From Nibribacter koreensis (GTDB lineage: Bacteria; Bacteroidota; Bacteroidia; Cytophagales; Hymenobacteraceae): DNA of 64,000 bases. The stretch spans positions 496,001-560,000 of the forward strand of contig NZ_BAABGX010000002.1 of assembly GCF_039541795.1 (NCBI RefSeq), in the 5' to 3' direction. Numbering within the stretch: position 1 is the stretch's first letter; each line of letters opens with the position of its first letter. Shown here piece after piece: positions 45,608-53,968 of the stretch. A program made the position numbers and the translations under genes. The notes beneath the pieces are model-generated. The model worked only from the letters and a program-made list of their open reading frames with translations. It made no database searches and had not been told where the DNA came from.

Positions 45608-46462
45608 ATGAGAACCATCAAGAAAATCCATAAAGCAGAATACTCCCCCATCGCAGACTTAATCACCTACTCGCCGCTTCCGTCCCGAAGCCTGCAGATG
45701 ATTGACCCGTTCTTGTTTCTGAACCACCATGGGCACCAAGTTTACAAGCCTAACAACAATGGGTTGCCGTTCGGGCCGCACCCGCACAGGGGCATGGAGA
45801 CTATGACGTTCATTCTGGAAGGCGACATCATGCACAAAGACAGCGGCGGCCACGAAAGCGTGATTACGGCCGGTGGGGCGCAGTACATGACGGCGGGCCG
45901 TGGCTTGATTCACGCCGAGGTTTCCTCTTCTGATTTCAAAGCCAAAGGCGGACCGTTGGAGATTCTGCAGCTATGGATGAACCTACCGGCCCAACACAAG
46001 ATGATGGAACCGGCGTACAAAGGTCTGCAGAAAGAAGACATCCCCAGCTTCTCTTTAGAGGATGAGAAAGTGACCATCAACCTAATCTCTGGTACTTGGG
46101 GAGAGAAGAAAGGCGCCTTTGACACGGTGACGGATATTCTCTTGAGCACTATTTATTTTGAGCCTGGCGGAGAGTTGAAGGTTTCTGTGCCGGCAGAGCG
46201 GAACATCTTCTTCTACATCATCGAAGGCTCGCTCACGGTGAATGGGCAAGAGGTGCCTTATAGGAACCTGGTGGAATTTAACAATGACGGCGAGGAATTA
46301 GAGGTAAAAGCCTCTGAGGAAAGCATCCTGTTGTTCGGGCACGCGGTGCCGTTCAATGAGCCGGTGGTGGCGCAGGGACCGTTTGTGATGAACTCTGAGG
46401 CGGAGATTAGACAAGCCTACCAAGATTATCAGCAGGGCAAGTTTGGTCAATGGAAGCACTAG
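45608..46462 (+). CDS. Pirin-family protein
   Basis: A 284-residue bicupin of the pirin family. The N-terminal cupin has FGPHPHRGMETMTFILEGDIMHKDSGGHESVITAGGAQYMTAGRGLIHAEVSS, with the His/His/His/Glu metal set of pirin, and is followed by the second cupin domain (DILLSTIYFEPGGELKVSVPAERNIFFYIIEGSLTVNGQEV). Bacterial pirins act as quercetinases or redox-linked regulators; the role here is open. It has its own promoter with the TATGTACGTACATA palindrome and is closed by the 46465-46545 structure. Confidence 0.92.
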   Translation: MRTIKKIHKAEYSPIADLITYSPLPSRSLQMIDPFLFLNHHGHQVYKPNNNGLPFGPHPHRGMETMTFILEGDIMHKDSGGHESVITAGGAQYMTAGRGLIHAEVSSSDFKAKGGPLEILQLWMNLPAQHKMMEPAYKGLQKEDIPSFSLEDEKVTINLISGTWGEKKGAFDTVTDILLSTIYFEPGGELKVSVPAERNIFFYIIEGSLTVNGQEVPYRNLVEFNNDGEELEVKASEESILLFGHAVPFNEPVVAQGPFVMNSEAEIRQAYQDYQQGKFGQWKH

Positions 46463-46464
46463 GT

Positions 46465-46502
46465 CGTTTTTGGCCTGATTTCCGGAAAACAGCCTAAAAA
46501 CG
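46465..46502. repeat. 38-nt palindromic element after the pirin gene
   Basis: CGTTTTTGGCCTG...CAGCCTAAAAACG starts 2 nt after the pirin stop codon and ends in the CG of the next hairpin, so the two structures are fused. Confidence 0.88.
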
Positions 46503-46545
46503 GTCGGGCCCGATGTTACAGTAACATCGGGCCCGACCGTTTTTG
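46501..46545. terminator. Bidirectional 19-bp hairpin between pirin and coiled-coil gene
   Basis: CGGTCGGGCCCGATGTTAC (46501-46519) and its exact reverse complement (46521-46539) are separated by a single base, then TTTTT. It is convergent between two genes. Confidence 0.88.
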
Positions 46546-46560
46546 TTGAGTAAGTTATGC

Positions 46561-47322
46561 TTAGATGATTTTGTCCATTTTGGCTTTCACAATATCCACG
46601 GCACGGCGCATGTTCTCTACTTGCTTTTTGGCCGCTTCCTGCTGCTTCAGGTTGTTTTCTACGTCTTGGTTCAGCTGTGTTAACTCATTGGCGTTAGCGG
46701 CCAGTTCGGCTTCCAGCTCTTGTTTGCGGGCTTGGTTCTTGGTGATCTTGTATTTGATCTCGTCGGCTTGGCGCACTACGCGGTCGGCCTCGTTCTGGGA
46801 GTTCACCAGTACTTTCTCGGCATCAGCTATCTGGTTCTGTACGTCCTGCTTGTACAACTGGCGCGCGAACTGCTGTAGCAAGGCCTCAGAGCGGGCCCAT
46901 TCTTTGGTAGTCTCTTTCTTACTTAGGTAGGCGTTGCCCAAGTCCAAAGACCACCAGACCATGGTGCCCTGGTCAGAGCCCTCTACCTTAGACATGATGC
47001 GCATGGGATTAGTAGTGATGGTGTCTATCTGCGCTTTCTCTACGGTGTACACGCCTTTGCCTGCCTGTGCTTTGGCGGTAGGTAGAATAGATGGACCCTT
47101 CACGGTGCCGCCAGACTTCTCCTTCAAATAAGAGGCCCAGGCCTTCTCCACCACTTTGTTGTCCAGTTGAATCATGATGCGCTGCCCCTTCCGGACAATG
47201 CCATTGATATCTACTTCCTTTTCGTCTACCGTTGAGCGTTGTTGTGCCCAACCCATTGTTGCCATGCCTAAAAGCATGAACACCAGCGCTACTGCCTTCA
47301 TGTGCGTACGTTTGCCTTTCAT
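46561..47322 (-). CDS. Secreted coiled-coil protein of unknown function
   Basis: A 253-residue protein with a signal peptide (MKAVALVFMLLGMATMGWAQQ, after a short basic leader). The middle part is strand-rich (VVEKAWASYLKEKSGG...MVWWSLDLGNAYLSKKETTKEWARSEALLQQFARQL). Residues from about 155 to 250 form a long coiled coil (VLVNSQNEADRVVRQADEIKYKITKNQARKQELEAELAANANELTQLNQDVENNLKQQEAAKKQVENM). No family is recognised. It is the only gene between convergent pirin and divergent queD-like units. Either of two ATGs (47322 or 47301) could be the start. Confidence 0.7.
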   Translation of the reverse strand: MKGKRTHMKAVALVFMLLGMATMGWAQQRSTVDEKEVDINGIVRKGQRIMIQLDNKVVEKAWASYLKEKSGGTVKGPSILPTAKAQAGKGVYTVEKAQIDTITTNPMRIMSKVEGSDQGTMVWWSLDLGNAYLSKKETTKEWARSEALLQQFARQLYKQDVQNQIADAEKVLVNSQNEADRVVRQADEIKYKITKNQARKQELEAELAANANELTQLNQDVENNLKQQEAAKKQVENMRRAVDIVKAKMDKII

Positions 47323-47394
47323 CTTATTGTATTGAAGTATTCAATCCTGAAATTAGGCAAAAAATCAGAATAGGCCCAGAGCCGTATAAAATTT

Positions 47395-47402
47395 TACCTT
47401 TG
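47395..47402 (+). promoter_or_regulatory. Putative -7 box of the queD-like gene promoter
   Basis: TACCTTTG matches TAnnTTTG, 51 nt upstream of the ATG. The -33 position lacks a TTTG. Confidence 0.4.
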
Positions 47403-47453
47403 ACCCGGCTATGGCTTAAAAACCTAATTGGCCATTTGCCTGTTTGATGCACT

Positions 47454-47861
47454 ATGAACGTAACCGTCTGTAGAAAAGAGAATTTCAACGCCGCCCACCG
47501 GCTGCATAATCCTGCCTGGACAGAGGAACAGAACACCCGGGTGTTTGGCCTCTGCAACAACCCCAACTACCATGGGCACAACTATGAGCTGGTGGTGCGT
47601 TTGACGGGGCCGGTAGACCCAGACACGGGCTACGTCTATGACATGAAAAAACTGAGTCTGCTGATTAAAGCAGAAATTTTAGATAAATTTGACCACCGAA
47701 ACTTAAACCTGGACACTGACGAGTTCAAACATCTGAACCCCACCGCCGAAAACATTGCCATGGTCATCTGGCAACGCCTGCGCCCCCACCTCTCAGAAAA
47801 ACTGGCTTTGTCCGTCACCTTATTTGAAACCGAAAGAAACTTTGTTGAATACCATGGATAG
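47454..47861 (+). CDS. queD: 6-Pyruvoyl-tetrahydropterin synthase/QueD family protein
   Basis: A 135-residue member of the 6-pyruvoyl-tetrahydropterin/6-carboxy-tetrahydropterin synthase family. FNAAHRLHN (His15) and CNNPNYHGHNYELVV (Cys34, His40, His42) give the zinc histidines and the catalytic cysteine. DFDHRNLNLD-like and NIAMVIWQRLRPHL follow, with an ending FETERNFVEYHG that has the catalytic Glu. QueD makes 6-carboxy-tetrahydropterin for queuosine; a biopterin role is also possible. It overlaps folE by 8 nt, so both share a transcript and act in sequence on GTP-derived dihydroneopterin triphosphate. Queuosine genes queC/E are not in the window. Confidence 0.85.
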   Translation: MNVTVCRKENFNAAHRLHNPAWTEEQNTRVFGLCNNPNYHGHNYELVVRLTGPVDPDTGYVYDMKKLSLLIKAEILDKFDHRNLNLDTDEFKHLNPTAENIAMVIWQRLRPHLSEKLALSVTLFETERNFVEYHG

Positions 47862-48522
47862 ACGGGAGGACAATGATCAGGATCCTGAGGAAGACCACCT
47901 AACCGGTTCTTTGGAGACTCCGCTCCGCCCAGATGCCTTTGCCCTGACGGATGAGCAGAAGATAGATGGCATTGAGTACCACTTTAAAGAGATCATGCAG
48001 CTTCTGGGCCTTGACCTGGAAGACGATAGCCTGAAGGGCACGCCCCGCCGCGTAGCCAAAATGTACGTGAAGGAGATTTTTGACGGCCTTAAGCCCGAGA
48101 ACAGACCCCACGCCAAGCTTTTTGAGAACCGCTACGGCTACCGCCAGATGCTGGTAGAGCGGGACATCACTCTATATTCCAGCTGTGAGCACCATTTTGT
48201 GCCCATCATTGGCAAGGCCCACGTAGCCTACATTCCTAATGAGCACGTAATAGGCTTGTCTAAGCTCAACCGCATTGTGCAGTATTATGGCCGCAGGCCG
48301 CAGGTACAGGAGCGTTTAACGCGCCAGATTGCCCAGGAACTGCGTGATGTCCTGAGGACCGAGAACGTGGCCGTGTTGATAGAGGCAGACCACCTGTGCG
48401 TGATGAGCCGCGGCGTGAACGACGTGACCAGCAGTACCATTACCTCTGAGTACTCGGGGCTGTTTGAGCAGGATGCGTACCGCCTTGAATTCATGCAGGC
48501 CATACGCCACAACAAAAGCTGA
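47854..48522 (+). CDS. folE: GTP cyclohydrolase I
   Basis: A 222-residue FolE, which converts GTP to 7,8-dihydroneopterin triphosphate. ITLYSSCEHHFVPIIGKAHVAYIPNEHVIGLSKLNRIVQYYGRRPQVQERLTRQIAQEL has the zinc Cys/His site and the catalytic His. CVMSRGVNDVTSSTITSEYSG adds the second Cys. The N-terminal 40 residues are acidic and unusual (MDRREDNDQDPEEDHLTGSL). The ATG at 47854 lies inside the end of the queD-like gene; 8-nt overlap. It feeds both folate synthesis (folB at 14.8 kb) and pterin/queuosine synthesis. Confidence 0.95.
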   Translation: MDRREDNDQDPEEDHLTGSLETPLRPDAFALTDEQKIDGIEYHFKEIMQLLGLDLEDDSLKGTPRRVAKMYVKEIFDGLKPENRPHAKLFENRYGYRQMLVERDITLYSSCEHHFVPIIGKAHVAYIPNEHVIGLSKLNRIVQYYGRRPQVQERLTRQIAQELRDVLRTENVAVLIEADHLCVMSRGVNDVTSSTITSEYSGLFEQDAYRLEFMQAIRHNKS

Positions 48523-48668
48523 TGTAAAACTTTCAGAAGATGAATTTTTCAAACGTTAGTTGCGTTTTCCAGTGCACCGCCTCCTCTAAAAAGGTGGTGT
48601 TATCTTTCCTTAGCTGATTTTAGCAGAAGCGAAGGATGACGGTGAACGCAGATCGTATAGAAAGCAAC

Positions 48669-49586
48669 ATGTCAGGAAAGAAAATACTGATTGCCGGTGG
48701 CACGGGTTTAGTGGGAACGCGTCTGTCAGAGATGCTGATTGACAGTGGCTATGAAGTAGCCCACCTCAGCCGCAACCCAGACAAGTACGCGCACTACAAA
48801 ACCTTTAAGTGGGATTTGAAGAAAGGCTGTCTGGATGAAAATGCCATCAAATACGCAGACTATGTCATTAACCTGGCTGGCGCCAGCGTCTCTGACGAGA
48901 AATGGTCAGGTTCTCGCAAGAAGGAGATTCTGCACAGCCGCACGCAAAGTACGCACGTGCTGTGTGAGTATTTGAGCAAAGTGCTGCATCATGTAAAGGG
49001 CTTTATTTCCTCGTCGGCGGTGGGTATTTACGGAAACTCTGGCGACAAGCTCATGCTGGAGGAAAGCGCTTATGGTTCAGATTTCCTGGCCGAGGTCTGC
49101 AAGCAATGGGAGCACTCTGCCTGGCAGGTTCACAACTTGGGCATAAGGACCGTCATTTATAGGATTGGCATTGTCTTGAGTAACAAAGGCGGGGCTTTAC
49201 CGCAGATTGCCAAACCCATAAGAATGCTGGCCGGTGCGCCCTTGGGTTCAGGAAAGCAGTACATGTCCTGGATTCATATTGACGACCTGTGTCGCTTGTT
49301 CATCAAAGCCATAGAAGATGCGCAGATGCAGGGCGTCTACAATGCGGTGTCTCCGCATCCTAGCACCAATGAAGAAGTCACTAAGGCGCTGGCCGCTGTC
49401 ATGCACAAGCCCTTGGTTTTCCCTAACGTCCCGGCCTTCGGGTTAAAGTTGATGTTAGGCGAGATGAGTGAGATTGTGCTAGGTGGGTCACGGGTGAGCG
49501 CTAATAAAGTACTGCAGACTGGTTTCACTTTTGAGTACAACCAATTGCAAGAAGCGCTGGAGTCTTTGTATGATAAGAACAGCTAG
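48669..49586 (+). CDS. TIGR01777-family NAD-dependent epimerase/dehydratase-like protein
   Basis: A 305-residue extended-SDR protein of the TIGR01777 (YfcH) family. MSGKKILIAGGTGLVGTRLSEML is the Rossmann nucleotide-binding motif, followed by FKWDLKKGCLDENAIKYADYVINLAGASVSDEKWSGSRKKEI, which is the family hallmark. The C-terminal part, GSGKQYMSWIHIDDL and AVSPHPSTNEEVTKALAAVMHKPLVFPNVPAFGLKLMLGEMSEIVLGGSRVSANKVLQTGFTFEY, is also typical. Function is not established. An alternative ATG at 48636 adds 11 residues; the internal ATG is preferred by family length. A TATCTTTC box stands at 48601. Confidence 0.88.
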   Translation: MSGKKILIAGGTGLVGTRLSEMLIDSGYEVAHLSRNPDKYAHYKTFKWDLKKGCLDENAIKYADYVINLAGASVSDEKWSGSRKKEILHSRTQSTHVLCEYLSKVLHHVKGFISSSAVGIYGNSGDKLMLEESAYGSDFLAEVCKQWEHSAWQVHNLGIRTVIYRIGIVLSNKGGALPQIAKPIRMLAGAPLGSGKQYMSWIHIDDLCRLFIKAIEDAQMQGVYNAVSPHPSTNEEVTKALAAVMHKPLVFPNVPAFGLKLMLGEMSEIVLGGSRVSANKVLQTGFTFEYNQLQEALESLYDKNS

Positions 49587-50830
49587 AGAATCTTTATTTC
49601 ATAATTAACAGATGACGCAGGGGCAATTGGCTTCTTACGTTACATATGAAAGTGCGCTGTTGGCCAATTCCCTCTTACTAGCTGCCAAGGATAACCAAAG
49701 GGATGTCTTGGCTTACTAGGGAGCTGCCTGTATTATTTTTAGTTTTCTTCATTAAACTCACCATTCCTTTAATTGATTTCGTAGGTAATTAGTGACACGA
49801 CTAATATATTTCTATCAAACGCCCTTCTTTATTTTCAAACAAACCCCTTCCTCACAAGCCATATTTTTATAACCTCTAATTCATCTTATATAAAATTATC
49901 TTTCCCGTATATATCAGGTATTAAATACTTAACCCCCATTTAGACCATCTTCAATTATTGTTTATACATTGGATTGTTAAAAGAAAAGGATTGAATTAAG
50001 CTAAGTATTAACCTCAATCGTTTTTGCTAGTATTTGTCGCTTTTGTCAAAAATGCTCACAACTTTATAAGGAAATCTTAGTATATAGGGTATATAGCAAA
50101 AGGCAACAAGAGTACTTTTAAGCCAGAGCTATATCAACAATCAAACAGGGTAATTGCAAAGACCGGTTACCCGAACTTCATTTCATCTTCAGTCTGAATT
50201 TTAGAGTTATTGGCACTAGTGTTGTGAGGGAATAACGCGTAATGAACGGAGCCACTTTTTAACAGTACTCCAGAATTAGCCCCCTTTGTGAGAATGGCAA
50301 GTTGCAGTTGGTAAACAAATGATGCTACTCTATGAAAAACCTCTTCCCTATTACTTACTCAGATTAGTATCTGAGCGCACCCTCTGGTGAGGAGCTTGAT
50401 CCTCGCAGACTCTTCTTACATATTAGCCAAGCTTTTTTCACTGACAAACCGGTGAGAAAAACCTAAACGGCAGTGAGTGAATACACCCTATTCATTACCT
50501 GGCTTGTCTCTATATGGCCCTCGTATTTTTCTTTCTGCTGCTTGAACATGAGGCCACGCGCTCATGTACACCCTGCGGTTGCATTTGCACTGCTGGCTTT
50601 TTTTAAGCCTGGCAAGACCTGCAGACTTCTAAACCTGCCCCGCTTTATGGCGGCTGGTTTACTACCTGGCTAGTTTTTACTGACACTAGCAGCAGTAACG
50701 CCCTTCTTCCTTGTGGTATTAGCTCAAGAAACCTGTCTGGTTTTGCAATTCTTAGATTCCCTTACCTGCGGACCTATTCTGGTCATTATAGTTCTTGTTT
50801 CAGTAGTCTATCGTCTTAACCTGAGTACCC
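49587..50830. other. 1.2-kb region without a recognisable gene, upstream of the exopolysaccharide locus
   Basis: This AT-rich stretch between the epimerase and the priming glycosyltransferase holds only short open frames, the best (50473-50673) having no recognisable domain and no start signal. A TATAGGGTATATAG motif is at 50090. A weak, 36-nt, palindrome-like segment lies at 50019-50054. It may carry regulatory sequences for the locus or remnants of lost genes. I see nothing more definite. Confidence 0.5.
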
Positions 50831-52297
50831 ATGATCCAGCCTATACCTACTTCTTTACAAGACAGATTAATACCATATACTGGCTCTTTCTTATCTAAAA
50901 AGACGCTCTCCCTAGCAGTAGGCCTGTTGGCAATTCTATGCTTGTATTTTGTGATCCAATACACGCAAAACTCAAACTGGGCCCTAAGCAGCCTAGTTTC
51001 TATCTTCTGTCTCACTTATTTACTCATGACGCTTATATCTTATAGAAGACCTTTAAGTCCTTATAAGTTTTCTATCTATTTTATTATTTCATTCATTTTT
51101 TTAACACTTATATATATATATTCCAATATTTTATTTAACCATTACGCTATTTACCCCTTCACTTTTTTGTGGATTGATCATGTCACCACGCCCATTGAGT
51201 TACTGTCACTCTCCTTTTTAAAACCGCTTGTGCCCATCAAAGAAGGTAATCAATCTTCTTCTACCCAGTGGCAGACGCCTTTTTTCACTTCCTTCAAGAA
51301 CTTTGCCTTAGACCAAAAGCCCAAATACACCCTTATAGCGGGCATCGGCAACACGGCCAAAAACATACAAAAGCATTTCTACAACTGCCATGACTCCAGC
51401 TATCAGATTAAAGGCTTTGTAAAATGTAAAAACGAGGCCTGCGAGGTACAGCAGGAGAACATTGTCTCTAACCTGGAGCAGTTTAAAGACTACCTGAAAG
51501 ACAACACGGTAGACGAAATTGTGATTGCACTGCCGGTCAAGACGTCTAAAAAAGTAAAGCGCATCCTAGAAACCGCTGACTACTATGGCATTAGAGTAAA
51601 ATATATCCCAGATTATCAAAATCTGTTTGGAAAGAACTACAAGGCCACCCGCGTGGGCTCCATGGACATTGTCAACGTGCGGCAGACGCCCCTGGATGAG
51701 ACCTATGCGTTTCTTTTAAAGAACACCTTTGACAAAGTATTTGCCCTGGCAGCTTTACTACTGCTGGCTCCGGTATTTCTGGTGATTGCCGCCCTCATCA
51801 AACTAGACTCTCCGGGCCCGGTACTCTACTGCCCGGTTAGAATTGGCAAGTCTGGTAAACCGTTTAAGGTATTCAAGTTTAGAAGCATGCGGGAGAATGA
51901 CAGCGCAGTGGGCGGTACTCTGTCCACCCAGGCCAATGATGACAGAATCACCAAACTGGGACGCATTCTCAGAAAATACAGCCTGGATGAGTTACCGCAG
52001 TTTATGAACGTGCTGTTAGGTGACATGAGCGTGGTAGGACCCAGACCGCATAGGAGCTTCTTAAACCAGCACCTGCAAGAAACCGAAGACAAGTACATGG
52101 TGCGTCACTATTTTAAACCAGGCATCACCGGTTGGGCGCAGGTAAACGGCTGGCGCGGACCCACAGACACTAAAGAGCAAAAAAACCAACGCACCTGCCA
52201 TGACCTGTGGTATGTAGAAAACTGGTCATTGTGGCTGGATATCAAGATTATATACCTGACAATTTTCGGCAAAAACACTCACAAAAATGTCTTTTAA
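50831..52297 (+). CDS. Exopolysaccharide priming glycosyltransferase (WcaJ/polyprenyl-phosphate glycosylphosphotransferase)
   Basis: A 488-residue membrane enzyme that transfers a sugar-1-phosphate to undecaprenyl phosphate to start repeat-unit assembly. The N-terminal part has about three or four spans (from 28 to 130). A cytoplasmic Rossmann-like CoA-binding-like region follows (YTLIAGIGNTAKNIQKHFYNC), then the C-terminal catalytic domain: FDKVFALAALLLLAPVFLVIAALIKLDSPGPVLYCPVRIGKSGKPFKVFKFRSMREND, TKLGRILRKYSLDELPQFMNVLLGDMSVVGPRPH and the end WAQVNGWRG. An in-frame stop lies just upstream of the ATG at 50831, so the start is firm. It is the first gene of the locus. Confidence 0.93.
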   Translation: MIQPIPTSLQDRLIPYTGSFLSKKTLSLAVGLLAILCLYFVIQYTQNSNWALSSLVSIFCLTYLLMTLISYRRPLSPYKFSIYFIISFIFLTLIYIYSNILFNHYAIYPFTFLWIDHVTTPIELLSLSFLKPLVPIKEGNQSSSTQWQTPFFTSFKNFALDQKPKYTLIAGIGNTAKNIQKHFYNCHDSSYQIKGFVKCKNEACEVQQENIVSNLEQFKDYLKDNTVDEIVIALPVKTSKKVKRILETADYYGIRVKYIPDYQNLFGKNYKATRVGSMDIVNVRQTPLDETYAFLLKNTFDKVFALAALLLLAPVFLVIAALIKLDSPGPVLYCPVRIGKSGKPFKVFKFRSMRENDSAVGGTLSTQANDDRITKLGRILRKYSLDELPQFMNVLLGDMSVVGPRPHRSFLNQHLQETEDKYMVRHYFKPGITGWAQVNGWRGPTDTKEQKNQRTCHDLWYVENWSLWLDIKIIYLTIFGKNTHKNVF

Positions 52298-52437
52298 TAC
52301 GTATATATATATAAATTCATACTTCTTCCCGTCACAGTGCTGTACTACTATTGGCATGGCTTCCCCCAAACTGCCCCAGTATAAGCACTGTTTTCTTTCC
52401 CCCTCTAGCAACCCCACGCGTCCTAAAACAAGAAACC

Positions 52438-53850
52438 ATGAGAAAATTTACGCTTCTGTTTATATTTTCTGCCTTCATTTACCTGCCTGTAGCAGCCCAG
52501 CTTTCCTCTTTTAAAGTCCTGCAGCCCATAGGCATCTCTAACAACACAGGAGACAAGCCACAGTCAAAGGTGTGGTTTTATGAGGGAAAATATTGGAGCA
52601 TTTTACCAGATGCCGCCGGGACGCACCTTTGGCGATTAGACGGAACCGCCTGGACCAAACTACAACTCCTACTCCCCGGAGATTATGCCAAGGCAGACTG
52701 CAAGGTAGTAGGCAATGTAGCGCACATCCTGCTTTTTAGAGAAACCAATGCTTCTTACCTTATCTCCCTAGAACATTCCCCCAAAGACAACACCTATCAG
52801 TTGTGGTCCCAACGCCCCACCAGAACCGTCATTCCTCTTGATGCCAATGTAGAAGTAGCCACCATAGACGTAGACAGCAAAGGCAGGATGTGGCTTGCCT
52901 ATGACGGAAGCAAAGAAATCTACGTAAAGTGGAGTGATGCCCCCTACGCTACCTGGAGTGAGCCCATTACCCTGGCTACCGGCACCAGCACAGATGATTT
53001 GTCTGGCGTCATAGCGCTGCCCTCCATTAACAAGATTGGAGTGCTTTGGTCTAACATTGCCACCAAGCGGTTTGGGTTTAAGCTGCATGATGACAATGCT
53101 TCGCCAGAGGCTTGGTCTGAGGACGAGGTACCTGCCCAAAAATCAGCCCTGGACGTGGGAGGCGGCATGGCCGATGACCACTTAAACATGACGGCCGCCA
53201 GTGACGGCACCCTGTATGCCGCCGTAAAGACCTCCTTTGAAACCGCCGGGTACACCAAAATAGCCTTATTGGTGCGCAGGCCTTACGGTGTATGGGAAGA
53301 TATGTACAAGGTTTCTGGCACCGGCACCCGTCCCATTGTGATCTTGAACGAGGCACAGGACAAACTCAAAGTGATTTACACCGGAGATGAAGGAGGCGGA
53401 GACATTCTGCAACGCGAGTCCTCTACCAAGAACATCTTGTTTGACTCGCCGCGCACCTTGCTGGCGGGGCAGTACAATTATCCATCTACGGCCAAGAACA
53501 ACCCAAATGCGCCAGAGTCTATTGTCATTGCCACCAACGTTGGCACCATAAATCTGCAGGCTACTGGCGTACTGACCGTAGACGCGCTTGGCTTTACGCT
53601 GAAGGCCTACCCAAATCCGTTTAACATGATGTGTACCATTGCGTTCTCTCTGGCAGAAGACAGTGATTTTTCCATTGGCCTGTATGACAGCAAAGGATTA
53701 CAGGTAACTGAGTTTCTACAAGGCAATGCCACCAAGGGCAAACAAAACAAAGTGACCTTAGACGGCTCCAGGCTTTCTAGTGGTATGTACATTGCCCGCC
53801 TAAAAACCAATACTGGCATGCAACACATCAAGGTTCTGCTTGAAAAGTAG
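52438..53850 (+). CDS. Secreted beta-propeller-like protein with T9SS sorting domain
   Basis: A 470-residue protein with a signal peptide (MRKFTLLFIFSAFIYLPVAAQ). About 370 residues repeat a W/D-rich beta pattern (SKVWFYEGKYWSILPD, HLWRLDGTAWTKL, YKLWSQRPTRTVIPLDANVEVATIDVDSKGRMWLAYD, VKWSDAPYATWSEPIT), consistent with a sialidase-like propeller. The C-terminal 80 residues (LKAYPNPFNMMCTIAFSLAEDSDFSIGLYDSKG...MYIARLKTNTGMQHIKVLLEK) are a type A T9SS sorting domain. The whole propeller is homologous to the second half of the protein at 57757. It lies within the EPS locus, so a role in binding or anchoring the polysaccharide is likely but unproven. Confidence 0.85.
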   Translation: MRKFTLLFIFSAFIYLPVAAQLSSFKVLQPIGISNNTGDKPQSKVWFYEGKYWSILPDAAGTHLWRLDGTAWTKLQLLLPGDYAKADCKVVGNVAHILLFRETNASYLISLEHSPKDNTYQLWSQRPTRTVIPLDANVEVATIDVDSKGRMWLAYDGSKEIYVKWSDAPYATWSEPITLATGTSTDDLSGVIALPSINKIGVLWSNIATKRFGFKLHDDNASPEAWSEDEVPAQKSALDVGGGMADDHLNMTAASDGTLYAAVKTSFETAGYTKIALLVRRPYGVWEDMYKVSGTGTRPIVILNEAQDKLKVIYTGDEGGGDILQRESSTKNILFDSPRTLLAGQYNYPSTAKNNPNAPESIVIATNVGTINLQATGVLTVDALGFTLKAYPNPFNMMCTIAFSLAEDSDFSIGLYDSKGLQVTEFLQGNATKGKQNKVTLDGSRLSSGMYIARLKTNTGMQHIKVLLEK

Positions 53851-53870
53851 AGAATCAAGACCACCTAGCT

Positions 53871-53927
53871 AAAAACGAAGGAGCCTCGGACAGCTTACAA
53901 AAAGCAAACCGAGGCTCCTTCGTTTTT
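53871..53927. terminator. 19-bp hairpin between convergent T9SS and lyase genes
   Basis: AAAAACGAAGGAGCCTCGG (53871-53889) pairs with CCGAGGCTCCTTCGTTTTT (53909-53927). The right arm overlaps the start of the palindromic element, so the T-run is shared. Confidence 0.85.
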
Positions 53928-53958
53928 AGCCTGATTTACAGAAAACAGGCCAAAAACG
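53921..53958. repeat. 38-nt palindromic element fused to a hairpin
   Basis: CGTTTTTAGCCTG...CAGGCCAAAAACG; its first seven bases are also the end of the 53871-53927 hairpin. Confidence 0.88.
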
Positions 53959-53968
53959 AAGCATCTTG

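Noticed and set aside
50473..50673. Small hydrophobic gene before the priming transferase
   Set aside because: No recognisable domain, no start signal, and coding-like composition is weak; kept as part of a gene-poor region.
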